DNA of 48,088 nt from the NCBI GenBank assembly GCA_017504405.1, contig JAFVRG010000020.1:105881-153968 (forward strand), given 5' to 3'. Positions 8,671 through 19,193 of this stretch are shown in pieces. The first letter of the stretch is position 1. The number at the start of each line of letters is the position of its first letter. Source of the DNA: Clostridia bacterium. GTDB taxonomy: Bacteria > Bacillota > Clostridia > Oscillospirales > CAG-272. The translations under genes were made by a program, and so were the position numbers. The notes beneath the pieces are model-generated. The model searched no databases and was not told the DNA's origin. It saw nothing but the letters and a program-made list of their open reading frames with translations.

Positions 8671-8695
8671 TATATTGCACAAAAACTGCAATATA
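8671..8695. promoter_or_regulatory. Inverted repeat upstream of the EF-G-like gene, possible operator
   Basis: Perfect 9-bp arms TATATTGCA (8671-8679) and TGCAATATA (8687-8695) separated by CAAAAAC. It sits about 40 bases upstream of the -35 box. It may be a regulator binding site; no regulator gene is nearby. Confidence 0.45.
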
Positions 8696-8732
8696 ATTGA
8701 TAGAAGTGTCGTGCAAAAGCCTTAAAAAACTA

Positions 8733-8761
8733 TTGAATTTCAGTGATGAGTATAGTATAAT
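8733..8761 (+). promoter_or_regulatory. Promoter for the EF-G-like gene
   Basis: TTGAAT at 8733-8738, 17-bp spacer, TATAAT at 8756-8761. The leader after it (8769-8809) can fold into an imperfect hairpin with an inner ACCG/CGGT stem. Confidence 0.8.
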
Positions 8762-8838
8762 ATTGGTAAGATATAAACTTCGCTGTACCGTGTGCGGTGG
8801 ATTTTATCTGATAAATTTCCGTATTGGAGGGATATACT

Positions 8839-10887
8839 ATGTCAATTGAAACCAAAAAAATAAGAAACGTTGCGCTTCTCGGTCACGGAAGAAGCGGAAA
8901 AACGTCATTGGCAGAGGCTATGCTGTACATATCCTCGGCTACCGACAGACTCGGCAAAATCGCTGACGGAAATACTGTGTGCGATTACGATCCCGAGGAG
9001 ATTGCGAGAGGCTTTTCACTTTCCGCATCCGTAGCCCCCGTTATGTGGAAGGATGCTAAGATAAACGTTATAGATACTCCCGGTTACCTCGATTTTTCAG
9101 GTGAGGTTAATCAGGCACTCGCCGTTGCTGACAGCGCAATAATAGTAATGGATGCGAGAGCCGGTATAGAGGTTGGAACAGAGCTTGCGTGGGAGGCGGC
9201 TGTTGCCGCATCGTTGCCCCGTGCATTCTTTATAAATAAATTTGACGATAATGAGGCAAGATTTGCGAAGGTTCTGGATGCCCTGCACGACAAATTCGGC
9301 AAAATGATATGCCCTATAACCATACCCATGGTCAAGGACGGAGCAGTGGTGGGTGCTATCGACCTCGTCGGACAGGAGGCACACGTCTTTGACAGTGACG
9401 GCAGACATAGTGTTGAAACTATTCCCGAGGAGTCGGCAGAGGCTACCGAAAAGTACAGGGATATGCTGCTTGAGGCTATCGCAGGAACGGACGAGCACCT
9501 CATGAATAAATACTTTGAGGGCGAGGATATAACCTACATGGAGGCGGTCAACGCTATCCATGAGGGCATTATTCACGGTGATATAGTGCCTGTTTTCTGC
9601 GGAGCAGCAACGAAGCTGTGGGGCGTTTGGACACTTATGGATAAAATTAGCGATTCCTTCCCCCGCCATACCGCAAAAAAGCAGATGCTGCTTGAAAGCG
9701 GAGAAGAAATGGAAATCGCTCCCGAGGGTGAGCCCGCAATATTTGTTTACAAGACGGTGGCAGATCCGTTTGTTGGAAAAATGTCGTTTTTCAAGGTTAT
9801 GAACGGCACCGTTAAGAGAGATATGATGCTCACAAATCAACGCACTGGTGACACGGAAAAGCTGGCACACATATATACGGTCAGAGGTAAAAAGCAAACC
9901 GAGGTTGAGGAGCTTTGCTGCGGTGATATCGGTATGATACCCAAGCTGACTGCGACCAATACCAACGATACGCTGACGTGGAACACGAGCTTTGAGTATG
10001 CAAAAATGACGTTTCCGAAGCCGTATTTTGCTAAATCCGTAACCCCTGCATCAAAGGGTGACGAGAGTAAGATTTCCCAGGCAATAGCGAAGCTCCTTGA
10101 GGAGGATTACACCGTTGCCTACGAGAATAATGCAGAAACAAAACAGCAGATAGTATACGGCCTTGGCGAGATGCATCTTTCCGTTATGGCGGCGAAGATG
10201 AAGGCACGCTTCGGCGTGAGCGTAAATTTCGGCGATGTTAAGATTGCGTACAGAGAAAAGATAACAAAATCTGCCGACGTAGAGGGTAAGCACAAGAAGC
10301 AGAACGGCGGCTCGGGTCAGTACGGTCACGTAAAAATCAGATTTTCGCCGTCCGATACAGAGGGGCTCACCTTTAACGTATCGGTTGTAGGCGGAACTGT
10401 GCCGAAGAATTTCTATCCCGCAGTAGAGAAGGGAATAATAGATTCAATGGCAAAGGGTGCGGCAGGATTCCCCCTGACGTTCTTGACGGCAGACCTCTAT
10501 GACGGCTCATATCACGCTGTTGACTCTGATGAAATTTCGTTCAAGAGTGCGGCGGCAATAGCATATAAAAAGTGTCTGGAAATCGCATCCCCTGTGATTT
10601 TGGAGCCTGTTGGCGAGCTTTCGGTAACCGTTCCCGACGGACTGGTTGGCGATATAATAGGCGACCTTAACAAGCGCCGCGGAAGCATTATGGGCATGGA
10701 CCCCTCGGACAAGAAGAAGTATACCGTGCTCAAGGCATACGTTCCGAAATCCGAGCTTACCGATTATCCTACCGTGCTCAGGGCTATCACTCAGGGCAGA
10801 GGCAGCTTTGAATTTGCTGAAACGGGATACGATACCGTACCCGAGAACATTGCGGCTAAAATCCGTGAGCAGTACAAGGACGAATAA
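8839..10887 (+). CDS. Elongation factor G-like GTPase (EF-G2 type)
   Basis: A 682-aa translational GTPase related to EF-G. Walker A GHGRSGKT is at 15-22, the switch II motif reads DTPGY at 79-83, and the base-recognition motif is NKFD. The EF-G domain order follows through domain IV (GSGQYGHVKI) to the C-terminal domain V. The switch II residue is Tyr where canonical EF-G has His, a residue needed for fast GTP hydrolysis. The same change is known in EF-G2-like paralogues, so this is probably not the main EF-G and its cellular role is unsettled. The start is ATG 8839 behind GGAGGG; an upstream in-frame TTG at 8824 overlaps that site and is unlikely. Its length is close to that of EF-G. Confidence 0.9.
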   Translation: MSIETKKIRNVALLGHGRSGKTSLAEAMLYISSATDRLGKIADGNTVCDYDPEEIARGFSLSASVAPVMWKDAKINVIDTPGYLDFSGEVNQALAVADSAIIVMDARAGIEVGTELAWEAAVAASLPRAFFINKFDDNEARFAKVLDALHDKFGKMICPITIPMVKDGAVVGAIDLVGQEAHVFDSDGRHSVETIPEESAEATEKYRDMLLEAIAGTDEHLMNKYFEGEDITYMEAVNAIHEGIIHGDIVPVFCGAATKLWGVWTLMDKISDSFPRHTAKKQMLLESGEEMEIAPEGEPAIFVYKTVADPFVGKMSFFKVMNGTVKRDMMLTNQRTGDTEKLAHIYTVRGKKQTEVEELCCGDIGMIPKLTATNTNDTLTWNTSFEYAKMTFPKPYFAKSVTPASKGDESKISQAIAKLLEEDYTVAYENNAETKQQIVYGLGEMHLSVMAAKMKARFGVSVNFGDVKIAYREKITKSADVEGKHKKQNGGSGQYGHVKIRFSPSDTEGLTFNVSVVGGTVPKNFYPAVEKGIIDSMAKGAAGFPLTFLTADLYDGSYHAVDSDEISFKSAAAIAYKKCLEIASPVILEPVGELSVTVPDGLVGDIIGDLNKRRGSIMGMDPSDKKKYTVLKAYVPKSELTDYPTVLRAITQGRGSFEFAETGYDTVPENIAAKIREQYKDE

Positions 10888-10919
10888 TTAAACAATCGAA
10901 TAATCGAATAATTCCTATG

Positions 10920-10953
10920 GCGGCACGAGGATAAAACCCCGTGCCGTCTTTTT
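10920..10953 (+). terminator. Intrinsic terminator after the EF-G-like gene
   Basis: Stem CGGCACG (10921-10927) with CGTGCCG (10940-10946), followed by TCTTTTT. Confidence 0.88.
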
Positions 10954-10987
10954 CTGTTAAAATGATAAGAAAAATCGAAAAAACATA

Positions 10988-11016
10988 TTGACTTGCCGAT
11001 ATTCGTGTGATATAAT
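10988..11016 (+). promoter_or_regulatory. Promoter for ilvE
   Basis: TTGACT at 10988-10993, 17-bp spacer, TATAAT at 11011-11016. A small GC hairpin (GGGCG/CGCCC, 11050-11063) lies between it and the ribosome binding site. No T-box is seen here, unlike the downstream operon. Confidence 0.82.
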
Positions 11017-11082
11017 TATTGTTATCTTTATATTGCACGTAATTATTAAGGGCGCTTGCGCCCGCACGAAAGGATACGGATT

Positions 11083-12150
11083 ATGGAAATCAAAATCACA
11101 AAAACAACTCAACCCAAATCAATGGTCAGTGATGATAAGCTGGGCTTTGGAAAATACTTTTCCGACCACATGTTTGTTATGGACTACGATAGCGATATAG
11201 GCTGGCACGATGCACGTATAGTGCCCTTTGCATATCTCTCGCTTCATCCCGCATCTACGGTTCTGCACTACGGTGCTGAAATCTTCGAGGGACTGAAGGC
11301 GTATCGCAGAGCAGACGGCGGCGTTCAGCTCTTCCGTCCTATGGAAAACATAAAGAGAATGAACACCTCTGCCGAGCGTATGTGTCTGCCTCTCATAGAC
11401 GAGAACGACGCACTCCAAATCCTCACGACCTTCGTTGAGCTCGAAAAGGATTGGGTTCCTCATTCGTTCGGAACCTCGCTCTATCTGCGTCCGTTTATGT
11501 TCGGAAACGACGAGACGCTCGGAGTACATACCGTTCACAGAGCAACCTTTATGATAATAGCATCTCCCAGCGGCAGCTATTATGCCGAGGGAATAAACCC
11601 CGTAAAGATTATGATTGAGGACGAGGACGTCCGTGCAGTCCGTGGCGGAACAGGCTACGCTAAGTGCGGCGGTAACTATGCCGCATCCACCAGAGCAGGA
11701 GAGAAGGCGAGCCGTAAGGGATATTCGCAGGTTCTCTGGCTCGACGGCGTGGAGCGTAAGTATATCGAAGAAGTTGGAGCTATGAACGTTATGTTCAAGA
11801 TAGACGGCGAGATAATAACTCCCGCACTCACAGGCTCAATTCTCCCCGGTATAACGAGAAAGTCCTGTATTGAGGTTCTCAAAAACAAGGGCTATAAGGT
11901 AAGCGAGAGACTTCTCTCAATCGACGAGCTGACAGATGCTCTTGAAAACGGCAGGCTCGAGGAGGCTTGGGGCTGCGGTACAGCGGCTGTCGTATCGCCT
12001 ATCGGTATGCTCAGCTATAAGGACAAGGAGTATCCTGTAAACGGCGGAAAAATCGGCGCAATAACTCAGGAGCTTTACGATACCCTTACGGGCATTCAGT
12101 GGGGAAAAATCGAGGACAGCTACGGCTGGGTTTATAAGATAGATAACTGA
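11083..12150 (+). CDS. ilvE: Branched-chain amino acid aminotransferase
   Basis: A 355-aa PLP enzyme that carries out the last step of Leu, Ile and Val synthesis, moving an amino group from glutamate to the 2-oxo acid. It matches the longer class IV aminotransferase subgroup: LHYGAEIFEGLKAYR near the N-terminus, the PLP lysine K194 in TGYAKCGGNYAAS, and EEVGAMNVMF followed by TGSILPGITRKS. The start at 11083 is chosen for the AAAGGA site upstream and the usual MEIKIT N-terminus; a frame-extended start at 11056 is less likely. It has its own promoter and is separated from the leuA operon by a hairpin and the T-box promoter, so it may be expressed without leucine control. Confidence 0.95.
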   Translation: MEIKITKTTQPKSMVSDDKLGFGKYFSDHMFVMDYDSDIGWHDARIVPFAYLSLHPASTVLHYGAEIFEGLKAYRRADGGVQLFRPMENIKRMNTSAERMCLPLIDENDALQILTTFVELEKDWVPHSFGTSLYLRPFMFGNDETLGVHTVHRATFMIIASPSGSYYAEGINPVKIMIEDEDVRAVRGGTGYAKCGGNYAASTRAGEKASRKGYSQVLWLDGVERKYIEEVGAMNVMFKIDGEIITPALTGSILPGITRKSCIEVLKNKGYKVSERLLSIDELTDALENGRLEEAWGCGTAAVVSPIGMLSYKDKEYPVNGGKIGAITQELYDTLTGIQWGKIEDSYGWVYKIDN

Positions 12151-12163
12151 TTTTGTGCATACT

Positions 12164-12200
12164 GTCCAACAAATCCGCAATCAAAACGGATTTGTTGGGC
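12164..12200. other. Long perfect hairpin between ilvE and the T-box promoter
   Basis: Inverted repeat with about 14-bp arms (12164-12177 and 12187-12200) and a nine-base loop. Neither strand shows a T tract after it, so it is not a classic intrinsic terminator. It may still end or stabilise the ilvE transcript. Confidence 0.7.
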
Positions 12201-12225
12201 AAAAGGGCGAAAAAACAATTAAATA

Positions 12226-12254
12226 TTGACAAAACAGCAAAAACGGTATAAAAT
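12226..12254 (+). promoter_or_regulatory. Promoter of the leu-ilv operon
   Basis: Perfect -35 TTGACA at 12226-12231, 17-bp spacer and TAAAAT at 12249-12254, directly upstream of the T-box leader. Confidence 0.85.
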
Positions 12255-12260
12255 ACATAC

Positions 12261-12493
12261 AAGGACTGTGAAGGGAAATAAAGTCACTTTTGCTTTTCAG
12301 AGAGCCGTCGTTTGGTGCGAGACGGTAGGCTGCGTGATATAACTCATCCCGGAGTCGTCGGTCGAAAGGCTTGCCGAGTAGAACCGAACGGGTTCTCCCG
12401 TTACAGAGAGGTTCTGTTGGCTGACGGAACGTGAGTGGGTGAATTTTTTTCATCAATGAGAGTGGTACCACGGAGAATATCTTCGTCTCTTTT
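12261..12493 (+). promoter_or_regulatory. T-box leader, probable leucine (CUC) specifier
   Basis: tRNA-sensing leader that lets transcription continue when uncharged tRNA binds. The conserved T-box sequence AGAGTGGTACCACGG is at 12459-12473. Stem I shows the typical AGAGAGCC and TTGGTGCGA distal part (12299-12320). The specifier region reads AACTCATCC, with CTC at 12343-12345 followed by A, a Leu codon. A nested stem III is clear: GAACC/GGTTC (12381-12385 with 12410-12414) around AACGGG/CCCGTT (12387-12392 with 12397-12402). The leucine reading fits leuA directly downstream. ATC (Ile) one step on is the only serious alternative. This fills most of the 420-base gap before leuA. Confidence 0.92.
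12470..12493 (+). terminator. Regulated terminator of the T-box leader
   Basis: ACGGAG (12470-12475) pairs with CTTCGT (12481-12486) around an AATAT loop, followed by CTCTTTT. The 5' arm overlaps the T-box sequence, so terminator and antiterminator are mutually exclusive. Confidence 0.75.
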
Positions 12494-12570
12494 ATGCAAT
12501 GCAGTGCTGTTGCGTAAAGGGGATTTTTTGTTTTTACCCACGAAGAGGTCAACAGCGGAAAGGAACAAAT

Positions 12571-14238
12571 ATGAAAAATTTTAAGAAATACGAAAAACAA
12601 TTTTTCGCGCCCGACGGTGTGAGTATGGATTGGGTGAAGAAAACCTCAATCGAAAAACCGCCGAGATGGTGCAGTGTCGATTTGCGTGACGGAAATCAGG
12701 CGCTGATAATTCCTATGAGCCTTGAGGAGAAGCTGGAGTTTTTCAAGCTCCTTTGCAAGGTAGGCTTTAAGGAAATAGAGGTCGGCTTTCCCGCCGCATC
12801 TGAAACCGAATACGAATTTTGCCGCACGATAATAGAGCAAAATCTCATTCCCGACGACGTCACAATTCAGGTTCTCACTCAGTCGAGAGAGCATATTATT
12901 GCAAAGACCTTTGAGGCAATAAAGGGAGCTAAGCATGCGATAGTGCATCTTTATAACTCAACCTCGGTTGCTCAGCGTGAGCAGGTGTTCCGCAAGAGCA
13001 AGCAGGAGATTATTGACATAGCTACCTTCGGCGCTCGCCTGTGCAAGCAGTACCGTGAAAATGCAGAGGGGAAGATAACATTTGAATATTCCCCCGAGAG
13101 CTTTACGGGAACCGAGCCCGAGTATGCGGCAGAGATATGCAATGAGGTTATCTCGATATGGGAGCCTACTGTCGATGATAAGGTGATTATAAACCTGCCC
13201 GTAACAGTGTCGCACTCGATGCCTCACGTTTACGCAAATCAGGTTGAATATATGTGCAAAAATCTCAAAAACAGAGAGAATTTGATAATATCCCTGCATC
13301 CGCACAACGACAGAGGATGCGCTGTTGCGGACAGCGAAATGGGTCTGCTCGCAGGCGGTGACAGAATAGAGGGAACTCTGTTCGGTAACGGCGAGCGTAC
13401 AGGAAACGTTGATATTATCACTCTCGCACTCAATATGTATTCTCAGGGAATAGACCCCGAACTTGATTTCTCGAACCTGCCCGAAATTACCGAGGTGTAC
13501 GAGAAGGTGACACGTATGCACGTGTATGAGAGACAGCCGTACAGCGGTCAGCTCGTGTTTGCTGCATTTTCCGGCTCGCATCAGGATGCTATTGCAAAGG
13601 GTATGAAATACCGTGAGGGAACAGACCGAGTGTGGAACGTGCCGTATCTTCCCATCGACCCGTCCGACGTTGGACGAGTGTACGAGGCTGACGTTATCCG
13701 TATCAATTCACAGTCGGGTAAGGGCGGTATCGGATACGTTATGGAGACACAGTTCAAGCATAATCTTCCCCCGAAAATGCGTGAAGCATTCGGCTATCAC
13801 GTCAAGAGCATATCCGACCATCAGCACAGGGAGCTTCAGCCCCGTGAGGTCTACGATATATTCATTCGTGACTTTGTTAATATCAAAACCAATATCGACG
13901 TTGTCAAGGCAACCTACCTCGAAGAAAACGGCTCAATCCGTGCTGTGTGTGATGTTTGTTATAGTGGTGAGATGTCCAGTGTTATCTCGCTCGGTAACGG
14001 ACGTCTTGATGCGGTGAGCAACGCCGTAAAGAAGATAATCGGTATCGACTATGCGCTCGATACCTACACTCAGCATGCGCTGGACGAAAAGACAACGTCC
14101 GAGGCGGCATCCTACGTCAGCATTAAATATGACGGTAAAACCTATTGGGGCACGGGAATCGACAGCGATATTATCGTATCATCGGTCAAGGCTCTGGTAA
14201 GCGCAGTAAACATAATGTTAAGCGACAGGAGTAAATAA
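12571..14238 (+). CDS. leuA: 2-isopropylmalate synthase (long form)
   Basis: Condenses acetyl-CoA with 2-oxoisovalerate, the committed step to leucine. At 555 aa it belongs to the longer LeuA subgroup (also seen in actinobacteria), starting with KKYEKQFFAPDGVSM. Catalytic and metal motifs are DLRDGNQAL (R39, D40), SLHPHNDRG (H243, H245, D247) and the FGNGERTGNVDI segment. The C-terminal part from about residue 430 is the regulatory domain of the family, so leucine feedback is expected. ATG 12571 is chosen for the AAAGGA site upstream; an ORF-extended start inside the T-box leader is excluded. It is the first gene of the T-box-controlled operon, one base from ilvB. Confidence 0.96.
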   Translation: MKNFKKYEKQFFAPDGVSMDWVKKTSIEKPPRWCSVDLRDGNQALIIPMSLEEKLEFFKLLCKVGFKEIEVGFPAASETEYEFCRTIIEQNLIPDDVTIQVLTQSREHIIAKTFEAIKGAKHAIVHLYNSTSVAQREQVFRKSKQEIIDIATFGARLCKQYRENAEGKITFEYSPESFTGTEPEYAAEICNEVISIWEPTVDDKVIINLPVTVSHSMPHVYANQVEYMCKNLKNRENLIISLHPHNDRGCAVADSEMGLLAGGDRIEGTLFGNGERTGNVDIITLALNMYSQGIDPELDFSNLPEITEVYEKVTRMHVYERQPYSGQLVFAAFSGSHQDAIAKGMKYREGTDRVWNVPYLPIDPSDVGRVYEADVIRINSQSGKGGIGYVMETQFKHNLPPKMREAFGYHVKSISDHQHRELQPREVYDIFIRDFVNIKTNIDVVKATYLEENGSIRAVCDVCYSGEMSSVISLGNGRLDAVSNAVKKIIGIDYALDTYTQHALDEKTTSEAASYVSIKYDGKTYWGTGIDSDIIVSSVKALVSAVNIMLSDRSK

Positions 14239-14239
14239 T

Positions 14240-15922
14240 ATGAAATTAACAGGAGCAGAAATCATCATAAGCACCCTCATAGAGCAGGGCGCAACCGATG
14301 TTTTCGGTTATCCGGGCGGTCAGGTTATAAACATATACGACGCCCTCTATAAATACAGGGACAAAATCAATCACGTCCTCACGGCTCACGAGCAGGGCGC
14401 AGCGCACGCCGCTGACGGCTACTCGAGAGTTACGGGTAAGGTTGGCGTAGTTATCGCCACCTCAGGCCCAGGCGCTACAAACCTTGTAACAGGTATTGCT
14501 ACCGCAATGCTGGATTCAATTCCTATGGTTGCTATAACCGGAAACGTTCCTTGCAGCCTTGTCGGTAAGGACAGCTTCCAGGAGATAGACATAACGGGAA
14601 TAACCCTTCCTATTACCAAGCACAATTTCTTCGTAAACAAGGTTGAGGAGCTTGCGGACACTATCCGCCTTGCATTCCAGATAGCTAAGTCGGGAAGACC
14701 CGGCCCCGTACTCATTGACGTTCCGAAGGACGTTCAGGTTGCGACCTATGAGTTTGAGGAGCAGTCTGTGGTTGAAAAAACACCTATGCCCAAGGCGAGT
14801 GAAGCCGAAATTGATGCGGCGGTTAAGCTGCTCAGCGAGGCGAAGCGCCCGTACATATACATCGGTGGCGGTGCGGCAGGACTTGGAATGGGCGGCAAGG
14901 TGCTCGCCCTGGCAGATAAGATAGATGCCTACATCGGCTGTACCTTTATGGGACTTTCCGCAATATCCGATGACGAGCCGAGATTTCTCGGAATGCAGGG
15001 AATGCACGGCCATTATGCGTCCTCGATGGCGCAGAAGGATGCGGACCTTATTCTCGGAATAGGCGTGCGCTTCAGCGACAGAGCAACGGGTAATGTTTCC
15101 AAGTATGCAAAGAATACGAAGATTATTCAGATAGACCCCGACTTTGCGGAAATCAATAAGAATGTTAAGGTTGAGCTGGGAATAGTTGCAGACGTTGAGG
15201 ATGCTTTTGACAGAATAGCGGCGAAGCTCGAAGCAGCAAAGCACGACGAGTGGAACGACATCGTCAATGCGTACAAGGCAAAGGAGAAGGAGCTGGATGC
15301 CGAGGCAATAGCGGCCGCAGGCGATGCTCTCACGCCACGAAAGATTTTCGGTGTAATCAACAAGATAAAAACCGAGGATACGATAATTGCAACCGACGTC
15401 GGTCAGCATCAGATGTGGGCGGCACAGCTCACTCATTTCGATAAACCCAGACGCTTTGCGTCGAGCGGCGGCCTCGGCACTATGGGCTTTGGCTTGGGTG
15501 CGGCGATAGGCGCGCAGGTTGCGTCGGGGGACCCCACCGTGCTCATCACGGGTGACGGTAGCTTCGGTATGAACCTAAACGAGCTGGCAACGGCGGTCAA
15601 ATACAATATCCCCGTAGTAATTGTTCTTCTCAACAACGGCGTTCTCGGTATGGTACGTCAGTGGCAGACACTGTTCTTCGGCGGACGCTACTCAAACACC
15701 GTGCTCGACAGACAGACCGACTTTGTCAAGCTGGCAGAGGCCTTCGGCGCTGTCGGAATGCGTGCGACAACCGAGAAGGAATTTGAGGATGCCTTCAATA
15801 AGGCGTTTACACTCGGACGTCCTGTAGTCATAGATACGGCTATTGATAAGGACGAGTTCGTTCTCCCGATGCTTCCCCCGGGCGGTTCTATCGAGGATAT
15901 AATCACAGCGGTGCAGAAATGA
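14240..15922 (+). CDS. ilvB: Acetolactate synthase, large (catalytic) subunit
   Basis: A 560-aa ThDP- and FAD-dependent enzyme joining two pyruvates (for Val/Leu) or pyruvate and 2-oxobutanoate (for Ile). The ThDP-activating glutamate is E51 in TAHEQGAAHAADGYSR. The ThDP/Mg motif is GDGSFGMNLNELATAV starting at residue 438, and GMQGMHGHY and ASSGGLGTMGFGLGAAIG are typical of biosynthetic AHAS. Length is normal. Its AGGAG site lies inside the end of leuA, with a one-base gap, so the two are translationally linked. The regulatory subunit gene follows. Confidence 0.97.
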   Translation: MKLTGAEIIISTLIEQGATDVFGYPGGQVINIYDALYKYRDKINHVLTAHEQGAAHAADGYSRVTGKVGVVIATSGPGATNLVTGIATAMLDSIPMVAITGNVPCSLVGKDSFQEIDITGITLPITKHNFFVNKVEELADTIRLAFQIAKSGRPGPVLIDVPKDVQVATYEFEEQSVVEKTPMPKASEAEIDAAVKLLSEAKRPYIYIGGGAAGLGMGGKVLALADKIDAYIGCTFMGLSAISDDEPRFLGMQGMHGHYASSMAQKDADLILGIGVRFSDRATGNVSKYAKNTKIIQIDPDFAEINKNVKVELGIVADVEDAFDRIAAKLEAAKHDEWNDIVNAYKAKEKELDAEAIAAAGDALTPRKIFGVINKIKTEDTIIATDVGQHQMWAAQLTHFDKPRRFASSGGLGTMGFGLGAAIGAQVASGDPTVLITGDGSFGMNLNELATAVKYNIPVVIVLLNNGVLGMVRQWQTLFFGGRYSNTVLDRQTDFVKLAEAFGAVGMRATTEKEFEDAFNKAFTLGRPVVIDTAIDKDEFVLPMLPPGGSIEDIITAVQK

Positions 15923-15932
15923 GGTGGCAGGA

Positions 15933-17485
<1,553 letters not shown>

Positions 17486-17509
17486 TAAAACGCTTTAAAG
17501 GAGCGAAAA

Positions 17510-19171
17510 ATGATTAAGGATACTATTGTAAACGGATTTCAAAATGCCCCCCACCGTTCTCTTTATCATGCGCTGGGACTTACCGAGGAGGAGATGCAAA
17601 GACCTCTTATCGGTATCGTCAGCTCGTATAACGAGATAGTGCCGGGACACGTAAATCTTGATAAAATAGCGCAGGCGGTAAAGCTCGGAGTGGCTATGGC
17701 AGGGGGAACACCTATAATGTTCCCCGCTATAACCGTTTGCGACGGAATTGCTATGGGACATACGGGTATGAAATATTCGCTCGTTACCCGTGACCTCATT
17801 GCCGACTCTACCGAGGCTATGGTTATGGCTCACGGCTTTGACGGTCTGGTTATGATACCTAACTGCGATAAAAACGTTCCCGGTCTTCTTATGGCGGCGG
17901 CAAGGCTCAATATACCTACCGTTTTCGTCAGTGGCGGCCCTATGCTTGCAGGCAGAGTAGGCGGCGAGAAGCGTAGCCTTTCGAGTATGTTCGAGGCTGT
18001 CGGCGCATATAACGCAGGAAAAATCGACTGCAACAAGCTCTGTGAGTTTGAGCAGAAGGTATGTCCTACCTGCGGCTCCTGCTCGGGTATGTACACGGCA
18101 AATTCTATGAACTGCTTAACCGAGGTTCTCGGTATGGGTCTTAAGGGTAACGGAACTATCCCTGCGGTTTATTCCGCACGTATCGAGCTTGCAAAGCATG
18201 CAGGTATGCAGGTAATGGAGCTGGTTAAGAAGAATATCCGTCCCCGTGATATAATGACCAAGGCGGCTATTACTAACGCTATAACTGCCGATATGGCTCT
18301 CGGATGCTCAACCAACAGTATGCTTCACTTGCCTGCAATAGCAAATGAATGTGGCGTTGAGTTTGACCTCGACGAGGTAAACCGTATCAGCGAAAAAACA
18401 CCGAATTTCTGTCACCTTGCCCCAGCAGGCCCTACCTATATGGAGGATCTCAACGAGGCGGGCGGCGTTTATGCGGTGCTGAAGCAGCTCGAGAAGATGA
18501 ATCTCATCGACACAAGCGTTATGACCTGCACAGGTAAGACAATGGCGGAGAATATCAAGGATGCAGAGAACCTCGACGAGAGCGTTATCCGCACTCCCGA
18601 AAATCCGTACAGCAGAACGGGCGGAATTGCCGTTCTGCGAGGAAATCTCGCACCCGACGGCTGTGTTGTAAAGCGCAGTGCGGTTGCTCCCGAGATGCTC
18701 GTTCACGAGGGACCCGCAAAGGTTTACGAGAGCGAGGAGGAGGCTATTTCCGCTATTTACGCAGGCAAAATCGTTAAGGGTGACGTCGTTGTTATCCGAT
18801 ACGAGGGACCGAGCGGCGGCCCCGGAATGAGAGAGATGCTTTCCCCCACCTCTGCAATTGCAGGAATGGGACTTGATAAGGATGTTGCTCTCATAACCGA
18901 CGGACGTTTTTCGGGCGCAACCCGTGGCGCATCAATCGGCCACGTATCGCCTGAGGCTGTCAGTGGCGGAACTATCGCATACGTTAAGGACGGGGATATT
19001 ATCTCCATAAACATTCCCGAATACAGAATAGAGCTGAAGGTTTCCGATGAGGAAATCGAGCGTAGAAAGAAGGAAATGCCCATAAAGCGCAAGGAAAATA
19101 TTACGGGCTATCTGAAGCGCTATGCCGCAATGGTAAGCTCTGCTGATAAGGGCGCAATTATCAACCGTTAA
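17510..19171 (+). CDS. ilvD: Dihydroxy-acid dehydratase
   Basis: A 553-aa iron-sulfur enzyme that dehydrates the dihydroxy acids to 2-oxoisovalerate and 2-oxo-3-methylvalerate. Cluster-binding cysteines are visible as C77, C119 in NCDKNVPG and C191 in [13 protein letters not shown]. The [21 protein letters not shown] segment near the C-terminus is characteristic. Length is normal. It follows ilvC by 24 bases with its own ribosome binding site. Relatives that dehydrate sugar acids exist, but the operon context makes the IlvD role almost certain. Confidence 0.97.
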   Translation: MIKDTIVNGFQNAPHRSLYHALGLTEEEMQRPLIGIVSSYNEIVPGHVNLDKIAQAVKLGVAMAGGTPIMFPAITVCDGIAMGHTGMKYSLVTRDLIADSTEAMVMAHGFDGLVMIPNCDKNVPGLLMAAARLNIPTVFVSGGPMLAGRVGGEKRSLSSMFEAVGAYNAGKIDCNKLCEFEQKVCPTCGSCSGMYTANSMNCLTEVLGMGLKGNGTIPAVYSARIELAKHAGMQVMELVKKNIRPRDIMTKAAITNAITADMALGCSTNSMLHLPAIANECGVEFDLDEVNRISEKTPNFCHLAPAGPTYMEDLNEAGGVYAVLKQLEKMNLIDTSVMTCTGKTMAENIKDAENLDESVIRTPENPYSRTGGIAVLRGNLAPDGCVVKRSAVAPEMLVHEGPAKVYESEEEAISAIYAGKIVKGDVVVIRYEGPSGGPGMREMLSPTSAIAGMGLDKDVALITDGRFSGATRGASIGHVSPEAVSGGTIAYVKDGDIISINIPEYRIELKVSDEEIERRKKEMPIKRKENITGYLKRYAAMVSSADKGAIINR

Positions 19172-19193
19172 GGTTTTTTGAAAGGATACTCTT

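Noticed and set aside
12346..12348. ATC as an isoleucine specifier in the T-box
   Set aside because: CTC followed by A in the usual position and leuA as first gene make leucine more likely, though a fold model should confirm it.
12499..12570. ATG at 12499 as start of leuA
   Set aside because: It lies just after the T-box terminator, has no ribosome binding site, and its 24 extra residues do not match the family.
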